A DNA stretch of 64,000 nt, taken from contig NC_134095.1 in assembly GCF_000715075.1 (NCBI RefSeq), positions 67,151,990 through 67,215,989 on the forward strand, read 5' to 3'. Positions 33,420 through 44,596 of this stretch are shown one piece after another. The notes under the pieces were generated by a model that saw only the letters and a program-made list of their open reading frames with translations, ran no database searches and had not been told where the DNA came from. Both the position numbers and the translations under genes were made by a program. Source of the DNA: Nicotiana tabacum. Its lineage: Eukaryota > Streptophyta > Magnoliopsida > Solanales > Solanaceae. The stretch's first letter is position 1; the number at the start of each line of letters is the position of its first letter.

Positions 33420-33860
33420 TCATGCCTCATGTAGATGTTTTCCCGGTACTTGCTTGAAAAATAAAATTTTATCCCGGAGCTCAAACTTCTTACTTTGTAG
33501 GTACCATTTAGCTAAGAATGCTCGAACAAGTTCAGACCAAGAATGAATGGAGTTTGGTGGCATATTTTGAAGCCATTTCCTTGCGTCCCCAGCTAGTGAG
33601 TACTTGAACACCCTCAACCTTAGGGCATCATCAGAGACGTTGTTCTGCTTATGCATTGCACACACACCCGAGAAGTTTCTAAGATGTTGCGTCGCATCAT
33701 CATCAGTGGAATTCCTGAAAAACCCCTCCGCTTTGAGCATAAGGATTAAACCATGTTCCTTGAAAGTTGCAACACCAACAACAGGAGGTACAATAGCATT
33801 TGTATCCTCAATGTACTCATCTATGTCCGCAAAAGGATTTTCTTCCATTTGTTCCTCCAT
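33420..33860 (-). pseudogene. gag: Element C gag N-terminal half
   Basis: Capsid part: MEEQMEENPFADIDEYIED, then the Athila-type gag core (FGV-like NFSGVCAMHKQNNVSDDALR, FKYSLAGDARKWLQNMPP, SWSELVRAFLAKWYLQSK). A TGA at 33418-33420 replaces what is usually Trp in the EAW block of this family. Readable capsid sequence continues past it to about 33310 with a second stop and a frame change. A slightly earlier start, within codons up to about 33890, is possible. Confidence 0.85.
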
Positions 33861-33978
33861 TTCTTCTTCATATTTGGCAATGTTTTCCTATCAACACATA
33901 GCAAAACAAGTAAAGTGTGATGGAATAGAATAAGATGTAAAGTAAAACACATATTAATTAGTAATTTCAAAACCGTAT
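33861..33978 (-). other. Element C leader
   Basis: Short AT-rich stretch between PBS and gag; nothing else seen. Confidence 0.6.
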
Positions 33979-33996
33979 TCCCTGGCAACAGCGCCA
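33979..33996 (-). other. Element C primer binding site
   Basis: On the minus strand this reads TGGCGCTGTTGCCAGGGA, five bases after the LTR end. It closely resembles the tRNA-Asp PBS known for Athila elements (from memory), with two substitutions. Confidence 0.85.
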
Positions 33997-34001
33997 AAAT
34001 T

Positions 34002-35436
34002 TGATACTCTCAAATTACACTTTCATTAAATAGTGTAAGGCGGTCGGTGTCACATATAATAACCCAACAAGGTTGGGGTCGAATCCCACAGGGAATAGGT
34101 GTGAAAAGATTACTCGAGTAGTGTGTTACTTGACTTAAGTCGTAATTCTATTCGGTTAACTGTAACAAGAGTATGATATGATTGTGATTTGAAGAAATAA
34201 CTAATTGTAACGTTGATAATGTAAATAATGATTAAGGAAACCAAGGTTGTGTCCCCTTCAATGGAATGTAATGCTATCGGTGTTAATATGATATATTTCT
34301 AATGGAAGGTTCTTTAGATATGCAAATGATTTATAAATGACTACCCAATATTTTCCAATAGTTGGGTAGTATTTCCTCTTTATGATTTTTCCAAATATAA
34401 AAGAGTTGTAACTAAGAACAATCAATATATGCCAAATAAAACCCACTTATTCCTAAGCGATTCTATTAAACAAGGTTTAAAGCCTTGAGTCTTTGATATT
34501 TACTTCTACCAAATTCTAACTCACTTTTCCAAGTAAAGAAAGAATTTAATGGCACTTGTTAATGTTTGCAACCACCAACAATAAATGAAGAATGAGAAAT
34601 AAATATATATCAACCAACCATTATACATATATTCAATGTTAAACACCCATTAACATAACACCCATTTAGGGTCCACAACCTTAGTATTTAAAGTAGCTAC
34701 ACATGCTAAAATACAAAAAGATGAGAATATTAAATGCCATAAAGCTTACAAAGTACAAGATTCTTCACTCAAAAGCTTCCAAAAGAGAGGAATATTAAAG
34801 ACTTGGAATGTAGATCAAAAACAAGACAAGATGCCCCCACAAAACCCCAATAAATCTATTTATAGTGGGTCAAAACTCGGGACCAAAATCGGACAAAAAT
34901 ACCTTTCCAGGTCAATTATGTGACTGCATATCTATCGCATAATAGACATGCGGTCTGCATTCTCTTCAAGTCCATCGCATCTTCGAACCCTAGTTTCTAG
35001 GCATCTGTCGTAGTTAGGTTATGCGGTCCGCAATGTTGATTTGCGATCGCAACTTGCACCGTATTTTCTACCTTCAGCAACTGCTAACACATGTTGCGAG
35101 CCATTATGCGGCCCGCAAACCTGTTATGCGGTCGCATAATGGACCGCATTTCTTGCACCTAACTTTGGCCAGTAAACTGTTGGACTTTGCAATTTCTTTG
35201 AGCATTATGCGGTCTGCATGTTGGATTTGCGGGCCGCATCTTCACATATGTGATCGCATTTTGCTCTTTTCTTGTCCTTTTTCGGCTTTTTGTTTTCATT
35301 TTCATGTTCTTAGGTCCTTAAACCTCATACATTGCAAAAACATTAAAATTACATAAGTATAGAAGATAGTTGCATTTAAAACAAGCTAAAATCTAAGCAA
35401 TTTGTACTAAATGTGCCTAAATTCTCCGGCACATCA
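34002..35436 (-). repeat. Element C 5' LTR
   Basis: 1435 bp with TGAT...ATCA ends: in sense it begins TGATGTGCCGGAGAATT at 35436 and ends GAGAGTATCA at 34002. The segment 34920-35270 is an array of CpG-rich inverted words. The partner LTR is not in the window. Confidence 0.85.
34920..35270 (-). repeat. Array of CpG quasi-palindromes in element C LTR
   Basis: Repeated words of the form ATGCGGTCCGCAT, TTGCGATCGCAA, TTATGCGGTCGCATAAT and TTTGCGGGCCGCATC, separated by 10-40 bp of AT-rich text. There are about ten words in 350 bp in an otherwise CpG-poor context. Confidence 0.75.
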
Positions 35437-36444
35437 TAACTCTTACTTCGATTTATCATTACCGAGGTCTGCTACCAAATTTCAGGTTACTCTTTTGTTG
35501 CTTATCACATATATATAGATCTGAGTCCTTTAATGCTTCCTCTTTGCTATTCATCTTAAGAACGATGGCCTACTCTCATCTTATATTTTGTAGCTCTTAT
35601 TCATCCATTTGTTGATTCACCTCAATATTGATCTACACTCTACCATTGATAACTTGAAACCTCTTACGTAATCACTAGGGCTCACGTTGCATCGAGGATC
35701 ATTTGAAGTGATTAGACTGATCCACCTAGGGTGATACCATGCTTCCAAAACCCTATCTCACAGCATCGTAATGTTATTCACCTTGTGTGGGTATTTTAAT
35801 CCTGTCCAATTCATGATATCCCTTTCTTTTCTTTGTTAGATCATTACTCAATCGAAGACCCAAATGTCATCTTTTATCTATCACAATTACATCTTTATTC
35901 TATTACTAGGGTAGCATTCCATCTCTTCTAAATGCTATTAGTCTTAAACTCATTTGAGTTCATTCAGGCTATATTGAGCTTTCTACAACTTAGAGGAATC
36001 ATTATCTCCTTTGTTTCCACAGGCTTAATCCCGAGGACTTATCCATTTTTGTCACCTTCTCACTTGCCTCCTTCTTATCCTTACTCTTGTCTTTCTAAAA
36101 CATTGTCGTTCTATCATAGTTTAGATTGTGATCTATTCCCTTATACATTTTTTGGAATATCAATCAAGACACTACATTGTCTCTAACTCTTCTTTTACTC
36201 TCTAATTAGACCTTTCGGTACTTAGAAACCATAGGTTGGGAAGCATTCCACTAACGACGCTGCTATCATTCTTGGATACTGAATCCCCGTGCTTTTAGCC
36301 TTTTATCCTCAGTAAGGACTTATTCACAACCTTTTGTATTTGAGTATCTTGTATGTTGTTCCCCTTTACCTTTCTTACCTTAAAATTATGTATCGTATCT
36401 TCTATATTTTTGCATGACCTCTCTTCCATATAGGTATAATTCAC
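35437..36444. other. Unclassified spacer between elements C and F
   Basis: AT- and pyrimidine-rich DNA with no supportable gene or terminal repeat. The 84-codon frame at 35932-36186 has no motif. It may be old retrotransposon debris but I cannot assign it. Confidence 0.4.
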
Positions 36445-37164
36445 TGTGATGACCTGAAAGGTCATCTCTTGTTTTAGAAGTCAAAACTGTGTTCCAAGGC
36501 CTTAAAATGTCCTTTTGTCTTACCTCAATTTATGTGCACGGTCCGGGTGCATTTCTGGAAAGCTTTTACGTGAAATTTAAGAAAAATAATAAATTTGGCC
36601 TTTAAAATTGATTAAAGTTAACTTTGGTCAACATTCTTGGTAAACGGACTCGGACCCATGATCGGACGGTCCCGTAGGGTCCGTAGTAATATATGAGATA
36701 TGGGCGTATGCCCAGAATCAAATTCTGAGGTCCCTAGCTCGAGAAAAGAATTTTTAAAGAAAATTATTTGCTGGAAAATATAAAGGCTTCTAGAAGTGAA
36801 ATGATGCGTGTTCTTGATGGTATCAGGCCCGTATCTTGGTTCCGGAGCCCGGTACAGGTTTAAAATAATAATTAAGTCAAATATGTGAAATTTGGTAAGA
36901 ATCAGGGTTGATTTGGTATAAATCGGACCTTTAGTTGAGAAAATGGAAATTTTAATGTTTTAAAGAATTTCATGTGTTTGAGGTTAAATTCGTAGTTGTT
37001 GATGTTATTTAATGATTTGATTGCACGAGTAAGTTCGTATGATGTTTTTAGACTTACGTGTATGTTTGATTTGTATCCCCAAGGGTTCAGGTGAATTTTG
37101 GATAGGCCACGGAGTGATTTTGGACTTAGGGAGATTGTTGGTATGTTGCAGCTGTGTAGCAGGA

Positions 37165-37405
37165 CCCTGATCTCGCAATTAGATGCGATGTAATCGGTGA
37201 CTGCAAATGTGAGCTTTTGCTTCGCAAATGCGAAGAACTCAGGTCCAGCCTTTCTCGCAAATGCGAGATGTATTTTGCAAATGCGAAGGTTGTCCAGATA
37301 GGCTAGAGGTCGCAAATGTGACATTTTGCTTCGCAAATGCGAAGAAAGCAGAAATTCCCAGGGTTGGCAATTGCGAACCCCTGATCGCAATTGCGATAAC
37401 TGCAC
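37165..37405 (+). repeat. Array of inverted CpG words in element F 5' LTR
   Basis: Words such as TTCGCAAATGCGAAG, CTCGCAAATGCGAG and ATCGCAATTGCGAT, about nine in 240 bp. The 3' LTR has the corresponding array at 45340-45620 with different individual words. Confidence 0.7.
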
Positions 37406-37832
37406 CTGTTAAGTGGGATTTCAGACGGGATTTTTCATCATTTTACAACTTTCTCAAACCCTAAACATCCTTAGACAATTTTTCAAAAGCTCAAACTTCT
37501 CCAAATCATAAGTAAGTGATTTCTAACTCATCTTCTTCAACCTTATCCATCTTTTTGCATAATTTCACTTCAAAATCTAGGGTATTTCATGGGAAATTGG
37601 GTGTTTTGGGTAGAAATTAGGATTTTCAAATTTTGGGGATTTGGACCTCAATTTGAGGTCCGATTTCAAAACTAATTGCATATTTGAGTTCGTGAGTGAA
37701 TGGGTGATCGGGTTTTGGTTCGAACATCGGATTTTGACCAAGCAGGCCCGGGGTCGATTTTTGACTTTTTGGGGAAAGCAATGGGAAATCTATTTTCATG
37801 CATTAGAATTGGGTTATTTAGCATTTATTGAT

Positions 37833-37924
37833 GCTCTACTCCTTCAGGATAGTGGTAAGGTCTGCGTACACACTACCCTCCCCAGACCCACTAGTGGGAT
37901 TTCACTGGGTCGTTGTTGTTGTTT
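37833..37924 (+). mobile_element. SINE fragment (TS-like 3' end) in element F 5' LTR
   Basis: Contains GGTAAGGTCTGCGTACACAC, CTACCCTCCCCAGACCC, GTGGGATT and ends in TTGTTGTTG, which I recognise as the 3' end and TTG tail of the solanaceous TS SINE family. Only about 90 bp are present, so it is 5'-truncated. The homologous position in the 3' LTR (after GCATTTATTGAT near 46050) lacks it, so it arrived after F integrated. Target duplications are not clear. Confidence 0.75.
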
Positions 37925-38404
37925 ATTCTTTTTTTGAATAAATACACGCGAATTGGAAGTGGAACCGAGAGGTAAAACAGTAATTGAGGCTTAATCTTGT
38001 CCGTGGAATCGAGGTAAGTGTTTAGCCTAACCTTAGCTTGAGGGAATAGGAGTTGTGGTCTTATTTTCCATGTATTAGTATTGAGTACGACGTATAGGTA
38101 TGGTGACGAGTATCTATATGTTGGTGTCAATCATGCTCGTGAGTCTTATATCATGATTGTTGTGACTCTGTTATGTATCGTTCATGCTCAAATTGATGAT
38201 TATCAATGTTGAACAAAGCTTATGAAAGACTCTTGGTAATTGACAATTGTTGAGTATTGTCTCAAGTTGAGTTTCATTTTGTAGAGTAATTGTTGAAAAC
38301 GAGATTGGTTATAGTTGAATCCCTTGCCGGGATGTTATTGTTGATATTGTTGATTCCCTTGCCGGGACGTATTGTTTCTATTGTTTGGATAAGGAAGAGT
38401 GTAA

Positions 38405-38695
38405 AGCACGAAGGGTGATGTCGTGCATGATATTGTGAGTGAGTGTAATGCACGAAGGGTGATACCGTGCCGATATTATGAGTGTTAATGCACGAAGGGT
38501 GATGTTGTGCCATGATTTGAGAGTTAATGCACGAAAGGTGATGCCGTGTTGATATTGTGAGGAATAATGCACGAAGGGTGATGTCATGCTATGATTATGA
38601 GAGGTAACGCACGAAGGGTGATGTCGTGTCGTTTCTGTTGTTTCATATGGTGAGGACGAGAGTAAAAGCATGAAGGGTGATGTCGTGCACGTATT
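38405..38695 (+). repeat. Tandem hairpin units in element F 5' LTR
   Basis: Seven units of 38-55 bp, each with a core GCACGA, nine bases (AGGGTGATG type), TCGTGC. Core arms are self-complementary in most units. Confidence 0.8.
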
Positions 38696-39385
38696 ACCGT
38701 TTCATTATTCTTGTTGATATAAATATGGTGTTCATTATGCTTCTTATTTGATGCTTCTTTATTGGATTATTGTTAGAATTTTATATCCCCCACGGCATGT
38801 CCCTTTCCCACTTTATTTTGCTAATTCATGTTACTATAATTCTGTTTGTATATGAATTAATTGCACAGGTTTATTTGGTTATCGTATCCTAGCCTCATCA
38901 CTACTTCGTCGAGGTTAGGTTCGACACTTACTCAGTACATGGCAGTTGTACTGATGCTACACTCTGCACTCTTTTGTGCAGATTTCGGTACCAGGCCTAG
39001 TGAGTAGTTGAGGTAGCTGCCTTTAGTCCAGGGAGACCAAGGTGGATCTGTTGGCGTCCGTAGAGCTTAAAGTCCCCCTTCCCTGTTTTAGCTTTCTACT
39101 ATCTCTTTTCATTCCTAGAACAATTGTACTTTTCTTTCTTGACCTATGTTTGTAGACATTCATAGATGTTCGTGAATTTGTGACACCAGATTCGTGGGTA
39201 GACGTGTATTGGATTATTTGGATTTGTTATAACTCTTTTGCGCTTTTCATTTGTTTAGCTATAGTTATTATTTATATCTGTTTGGGTTGATTGCTAATAG
39301 GTTAAAACCTTAATAGTTGGCTTGCCTAGATTTCATGAGTAGGCGCCATCATGACTCCTGAGGGTGGGAAATTCGGGTTGTGACA

Positions 39386-39400
39386 AGTCGGTATCAGAGC
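39386..39400 (+). other. Element F primer binding site
   Basis: AGTCGGTATCAGAGC directly after the LTR; the GGTATCAGAGC core matches the initiator tRNA-Met complement used by many plant retrotransposons. Confidence 0.85.
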
Positions 39401-39582
39401 TCTAGGTTGCCTAGGTCTCATAATTCACGAACAAGCTAGGTAGAGTCTAAGGAATTGGTACGGAGACGTCTGTGCTTATCCCCAAAGGCTACAGAGTTTA
39501 GGAAAACTTCACATATATTTTTTCATGTCGTGCGACTTGATTTATCAAATGCTAATTGAACTTCCACTCTGTTCTTTCGCAG

Positions 39583-40943
39583 ATGGTGAGAACACGTACC
39601 GCTTCATCCACCGATCAGTAATCCAAACCCCTAGTGGCAGCTCCTACGAGGGGCAGAGGATGAGGCTGAGTCGTGCTAGAGGCCGAGGTAGGGGCAGGGC
39701 TCAGCCTAGAGCAGCACCACCACCACCAGCGGCGGAGCCTCAGGTAGAGTTTGAGGAGGAGGCTCCAGCCCAGACCGTTCCAGTAGGGCCAGCTCAGGTC
39801 CTTGAGCAGTTCATCGCTTCCCCAGTACTCCAGGATGCTCCAGTCCGTCTAGTGGGCCTTATGGAGAGTGTCGCCCAAGCAGGCTTACTTCCTGTAGCAC
39901 CAACCGTCTCTTAGGATGGGGGAGGAGCACAGACTCCCTCTACTCACACTCTGGAGCAGATGGCTCCCCAGTTTCAGATTCCAACAGCTCAACCAGTTGG
40001 GGTAGTTCAACCGGGTGTTGTGGCTCAGACCGGTAAAGGAGCAGTTATGTATACTAATGCTTTATGGAGGTTAGACAGGTTCACCAAGCTCTTCACTACT
40101 ACTTATGGTGGTATATCTTCATAGGATCCCCAGGACTATTTGGACAGCTGTCATGAGGTTCTGTGGAACATAGGGATAGTGGAGACCAATGGGGTCGACT
40201 TTGCTGCGTTTCGTCTGTCAGGTTCCGCCAAGACTTGGTGGAGAGATTATTGTTTGGCTAGACTAGCTGGGTCACCGGCTTTGACTTGGGATTAGTTCTC
40301 TCAGTTTGGAGAAGTTTCTAGCTATCACTCAAAGGAAGGACTATCGGAGGCAGTTTGAGCATCTCCAGCAAGGTTCTATGACCGTCACTCAGTACGAAAC
40401 CAGATTTATTTCCTTAGACCGTCATGTTCTTATTATACTTCCCACCGAGAAAGAGAGAGGGTGAGGAGGTTTATTAAGGGAATCGCTCAGCCTATTCGAC
40501 TGCAGATGGATAAGGAGACAGGGAACGAGATTTCTTTTCAGGATGCGGCCAATGTGGCCAGGAAGGTTGAGATGGTTCTATCACAGGGGAGTGGTCAGGG
40601 GTCTGATAAGAGGCCCCATCATTCTAGCAGGTTCAGTGGTGCCTCGTCTGGAGGCAGGGATTCTTTTGGTAGAGGCCATCCTCCCAGGCCGTTTCATTCA
40701 GAACTTCAGGCTTCTCATGGTTCTCTAGGTGGTCGTGGTTCTCATATGCAATATTCTGATCAGTTACCTTACAGTGCGCTACTAGCTTCTATCAGTGCAC
40801 CTCCATTCTAGAGTTTTCAGGGTGGTTACTCAGGTCGTCAGGGTCAGCAGTCGAGGGCTTGTTATACTTGTGGCGATACGAGGCATATTGCTAGATTTTT
40901 CCCTCGAGCATCGAGCAAATCTCAGCATCAGGGTTCTCGTGCC
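39583..40943 (+). pseudogene. gag: Element F gag
   Basis: Capsid/nucleocapsid protein. The start ATG at 39583 (MVRTRTASSTDQ, shared with element I) is followed after 12 codons by TAA. A frame change moves to the Arg/Gly- and Pro-rich segment open at 39525-39914. The capsid core (FTKLFTTTYGGISS to WWRDYCLARL, 40078-40260) and the helical end (40461-40811, FIKGIAQPIRLQMDKETGN) follow with several stops. A zinc knuckle at 40860-40901 reads CYTCGDTRHIARFF: the last Cys is Phe. The frame change at about 40455 coincides with a GA-repeat (GAGAAAGAGAGAGGG). Confidence 0.85.
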
Positions 40944-41689
40944 ATGGTTCAAGCACCGAGTGTTCCACCTCCCACTCAGCCAGCTAGAGGTAGGGGTCGA
41001 GGTATTAGAGGTAGAGGTCAGGCCATAAGAGGTAGAGTTCAGGCAGTAAAAGGTGGAGGCCAGCCAACAGGAGGCCGTCATCGGGATGTAGTTCAGAGTT
41101 GTAGGGCCCAACCCCGATGTTATGTTATTCCAGCTAGACCTGAGGCTGAGTCCTTCGATGTAGTTATCACAGGTACGGTTTTAGTTTGCAGTAGAGATGC
41201 TTCAGTTCTATTCGATCCAGGGCCCACATATTCCTTTATATCATCTTATTTTGCCCCTTATATCGTTATGCCTCGTGATTCTTTGAGTGCTCCTGTATAT
41301 GTGTCTAACCGGTGGGTGATTCTATTGTTGTAGATCAAGTTTATCACTTGTGTATGGTTATTATTGGGGGTCTTGAGACCCGTGTAGATCTCTTACTTCT
41401 CAATATGGTAGACTTCGATGTCATTTTGGGGATGGATTGGTTATCCTCTTATCATGCTGTATTGGGCTGTCACGTCAAGACTGTGACCTTAGCCTTTCCA
41501 GGTTTGCCTCGATTGGAGTGGAGAGGGACTCCCAGTTATTCTGTCAATAGGGTTGTTTCTTATATAAAGGCTCAGTGTATGGTTGAAAAAGGGTGTTTGG
41601 ATTATTTGGCGTATGTTTGTGATTCTAGTGCTGAGGTTCCTTCTATGGATTCTGTGTCGGTTGTTCGTTAGTTTCCAAAGGTATTTCCT
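40944..41689 (+). pseudogene. Element F aspartic protease
   Basis: Arg/Gly-rich linker (RGRGRGIRGRGQ) followed by the protease: active site F-D-P-G-P (about 41213-41227; Asp present, Ser/Thr after Gly replaced), then, after a frame change at about 41300, VILGMDWLSSYHAVLGC, the conserved second motif. The piece ends at a TAG at 41669-41671. Confidence 0.85.
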
Positions 41690-42600
41690 TCAGACCTACT
41701 GGGGATGCCACCTGATAGGGATATTGACATTTCCATAGATTTGGCTTCAAGCACTCAGCCCATTTCTATTCCGCCATATCGTATGGCCCCGCCAGAGTTG
41801 ACAGAATTGAAAGAACAATTGCAGGACTTGCTTGATAAAGGCTTTATTAGGCCTAGTGTCTCACCTTAAGGTGCGTCGGTGTTGTTTATTAAGAAAAAGA
41901 ATGGATCGATGAGGATGTGCATAGATTATCGATAGTTGAACAAAGTCACCATCAAGAACAAGTATCCATTGCCGAGGATTGATGATTTATTTGATCAGCT
42001 TCAGGGTGCCAAGGTATTTTCGAAGATTGATTTGAGGTCTGGCTACCATCAATTGAGGATTAGGGCATCTGATGTCCCTAAGACAACTATTCACACTCAG
42101 TACGGGCATTACGAGTTCCTAGTGATGTCATTTGGGTTTACAAATGCCCCAACATCTTTTATGGATTTGATGAACCGGGTGTTCAATCCTTATTTAAATT
42201 CCTTCGTGATTGTCTTTATTGATGACATTTTGATCTAATCCCGCAGGCGAGAGAAGCATGAGGAGCATCTTCGAGTCGTTCTCCAGACTCTGAGGGACAA
42301 TCAGTTATATGCTAAGTTTTCGAAATGTGAGTTTTGGTTGAGTTTAGTTGCATTCTTGGGTCATGTTTTATCACCAGAGGATATTCAGGTGGATCCTAAG
42401 AAGATTGCGGCAGTCAAAGCTGGCCTAGAACCACATCAGCCATAGAGATCCGGAGTTTCTTGGGTTTGGCGGGCTATTACCATTGGTTTGTGGATGGGTT
42501 TTCATCTATTGCGGCCCTTATGACCAGGTTGACCCAGAAGGGTGCCGAGTTTAGGTGGTCAGACGAGTGTGAGGCAAGCTTTCAGTAGCTCAAGACAGCT
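41690..42600 (+). pseudogene. pol: Element F reverse transcriptase
   Basis: Same frame as the protease piece to about 42440. Readable motifs: [40 protein letters not shown] (partly), [22 protein letters not shown], catalytic FIDDIL (42215-42232, both Asp present). In-frame stops occur at 41867, 41933 and 42236. After 42440 the thumb region is readable only across frame changes. Confidence 0.9.
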
Positions 42601-43150
42601 TTAACTACGATGCTGGTGTTGGTAGTGCCTACATATTCAGGGTTATATACAGTGTATTATGATGTATCTCGTATTGAACTTGGTGCGGTGTTGATGCAGA
42701 ATGGTAAGGTTATTGCATATGCTTCGCTACAGTTGAAGATCCACGAGAAGAATTATCCAGTTCATGATTTGGAGCTAGAAGCCATTGTTCATGCACTGAA
42801 GATTTGGAAGCATTATTTATATGGCATGTCATGTGAGGTGTTCACGAATCACAAGAGTTTGCAATACTTGTTCAAGCAGAAGGAGCTAAATTTGAGGTAG
42901 AGGAGGTGGTTGGAGCTATTGAAAGACTATGATATCACCATCTTGTACCATCCGAGAAAGTCCAATGTAGTGGGCGATACTTTCAGTTGGAAGTCAGCCA
43001 GTGTGGGCAGTCTTGCATATATTCCGGGTCTGTGAGAGACCGCTTGCTTTGGATGTTCATGTTTTAGCCAATCGGTTCATGAGGTTGGATATTTCTAAGA
43101 CCAGCTCGTTCTTTATTATTTGAGCATATCCAAGATCGGCAGTATGATGA
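42601..43150 (+). pseudogene. pol: Element F RNase H
   Basis: Frame 42610-42900: Y-Y-D-V-S-R (first catalytic Asp present), [19 protein letters not shown] (Glu present), and [11 protein letters not shown], where the usual catalytic Asp of the TDH block is Asn. Stop at 42898-42900, then RRWLELLKDYDITILYHP and the connection to integrase in other frames. Confidence 0.88.
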
Positions 43151-44000
43151 TCCTCATTTGCTTATCCTTAGGGACACGGTGCGGCACGGGGGTGACAAGT
43201 AGGTTAAAGTTGCAGATGATGGAGTATTGAGGATGCAGGGTCGTGTTTGTGTGCCTAATGTGGATGGACTTTGTGAGTTGATTCTAGAGAGGCCCATAGT
43301 TACCGGTATTTTATCCATTCGGGCACCACTAAGATGTATTAGGACTTGCTTCAGCATTATTGGTGGAGGAGGTTGAATAAGGATATTGTTGTGTATGTAG
43401 CTCGGTGTTTGAATTGTCAGCTGGTAAAGTACGAGCATCAGAGACCTGGTGGTTTGTTCCAGAAGATTGAGATTCCTGAGTAGAAGTGGGAGCGTATCAC
43501 TATGGACTTCGTTGTTGGACTCCCACAGACTTAGAGGAAGTTCAACGCAGTGTGGGTTATAGTGTATAGGTTGACTAAGCCAGAACATTTCATTCCTGTG
43601 GCAGTTTCCTATTCTTTTGAGCAGTTGGTAGAGATCTATATCCGGGATATTGTTCATCTTCATGGTATGCCTATGTCTATTATTTCTGATCGAGGTGCGC
43701 AGTTTACCTCGCATTTTTGGAGGGCAGTTCAGCGTGAGTTGGGTACTTGGGTCGAGTTGACCAAAGCATTTCATCCTCAGACGGATGGACAGTCCGAGCG
43801 TACTATTCAGATTTTGGAGGATATGCTCCGAGCATGTGTTATCGACTTTGGAGGTCCTTGGGATCAGTTCTTGCCATTGGTAGAGTTTGCCTACAACAAC
43901 AGTTACCAGTCGAGCATCCAGATGGCTCCCTATAAGGCATTATATGGTAGGCGTGTCGGTCACCAGTTAGATGGTTTAAGCCGAGAGAGGCTCGGTTGTT
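43151..44000 (+). pseudogene. pol: Element F integrase
   Basis: Zinc-binding part decayed by stops and shifts (43200-43480). The catalytic core is readable from MDFVVGLPQT (first Asp, near 43503), through IISDRGAQFTSHFW (second Asp) to TDGQSERTIQILEDMLRAC (Glu), mostly in frame 43550-44002. A frame change at about 44000 follows. Confidence 0.88.
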
Positions 44001-44583
44001 AGGTACAGATCTAGTACATGATGCCTTGGATAAAGTTGAGATCATTCAAGATAGGCTTCGTACAGCTCAGTCCAGGCAAAAGAGATACGCAGATCGTAAG
44101 GTTCTCGATGTGGCATTCATGGTCAGAGAGCGAGTATTGCTTCGGGTGTCGCCCATGAAGGGCGTGATTAGATTTGGGAAGAAGGGCAAGCTAAGCCCTA
44201 GATTCATGGGTCCTTTTGAGATTCTTGATCGAGTAGGAGAGGTGGCTTACAGACTTGTATTGTCACCGAGTTTATTAGTTGTGCACCCAGTGTTTCATGT
44301 GCCCATGCTTCAAAATTATCACGGCGATCCATCCCACGTGTTAGACTTTAGCACTGTCTAGTTAGACAAGGACTTGACCTATGAGGAGGAGTCGGTAGCC
44401 ATTCTAGACCGGCAGGTTTGTGAGTTGAGATCGAAAAATTTCACTTCAGTTCGTGTGTAGTAGAGAGGTCAGCCTGTTGAGGCAGCGACCTGGGAGTCCG
44501 AGTCTGATATGTGGAGCTGTTATCCTCATCTTTTCACCGACTCAGGTACTTTTCTATGTCCGTTCGAGGACGAACGGTTGTTT
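44001..44583 (+). pseudogene. pol: Element F integrase C-terminus and chromodomain
   Basis: Frame 43996-44361 has the integrase C-terminal GPF/Y module (KLSPRFMGPFEILDRVGEVAYRL, HPVFHVPML). After a TAG (44359-44361) the same frame continues into a chromodomain: YEEESVAILDRQV, then ATWESESDMWSCYPHLF. The chromodomain is typical of chromoviruses and targets integration to chromatin marks. Two consecutive TAG codons (44458-44463) sit where the family has Gln-Trp. Confidence 0.85.
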
Positions 44584-44596
44584 TAGAGGTGGAGAA
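44584..44596 (+). other. Element F polypurine tract
   Basis: TAGAGGTGGAGAA directly before the 3' LTR; primes plus-strand synthesis. Confidence 0.7.

Larger units (their letters stand above)
20191..35436 (-). mobile_element. Element C: Athila-type Ty3/gypsy retrotransposon
   Basis: The sense order on the minus strand is 5' LTR (35436-34002), PBS (33996-33979), gag, protease, RT, RNase H, integrase (to 28576), spacer, env-like ORF (23473-21545) and a 3' untranslated region, until element A interrupts at 20190. The 3' LTR would lie beyond A, outside the window. The lineage is shown by the tRNA-Asp-like PBS, the gag text and an additional ORF after integrase. A hAT transposon splits the spacer. 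The integrase frame is open over 504 codons; the others carry stops. Confidence 0.9.
36445..39385 (+). repeat. Element F 5' LTR
   Basis: 2941 bp, TGTGATGACC...TTGTGACA. It begins with an inverted repeat (GATGACC, five bases, GGTCATC). It contains a CpG inverted-word array (37165-37405), a SINE fragment (about 37833-37924) absent from the 3' LTR, two CCCTTGCCGGGA units (38325-38375) and seven GCACGA/TCGTGC hairpin units (38405-38690). Confidence 0.88.

Noticed and set aside
34920..35270. CRISPR-like array
   Set aside because: Words are short, variable and palindromic with irregular spacing, in a plant LTR; no constant repeat-spacer design and no cas genes.
37891..38671. Minus-strand ORFs rich in HHPSC repeats (also 46467-46703)
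   Set aside because: They are translations of the LTR tandem arrays of element F and not proteins.
39386..39400. tRNA gene fragments at the GGTATCAGAGC sites
   Set aside because: These are primer binding sites complementary to a tRNA 3' end, placed directly after LTRs, with no tRNA cloverleaf.
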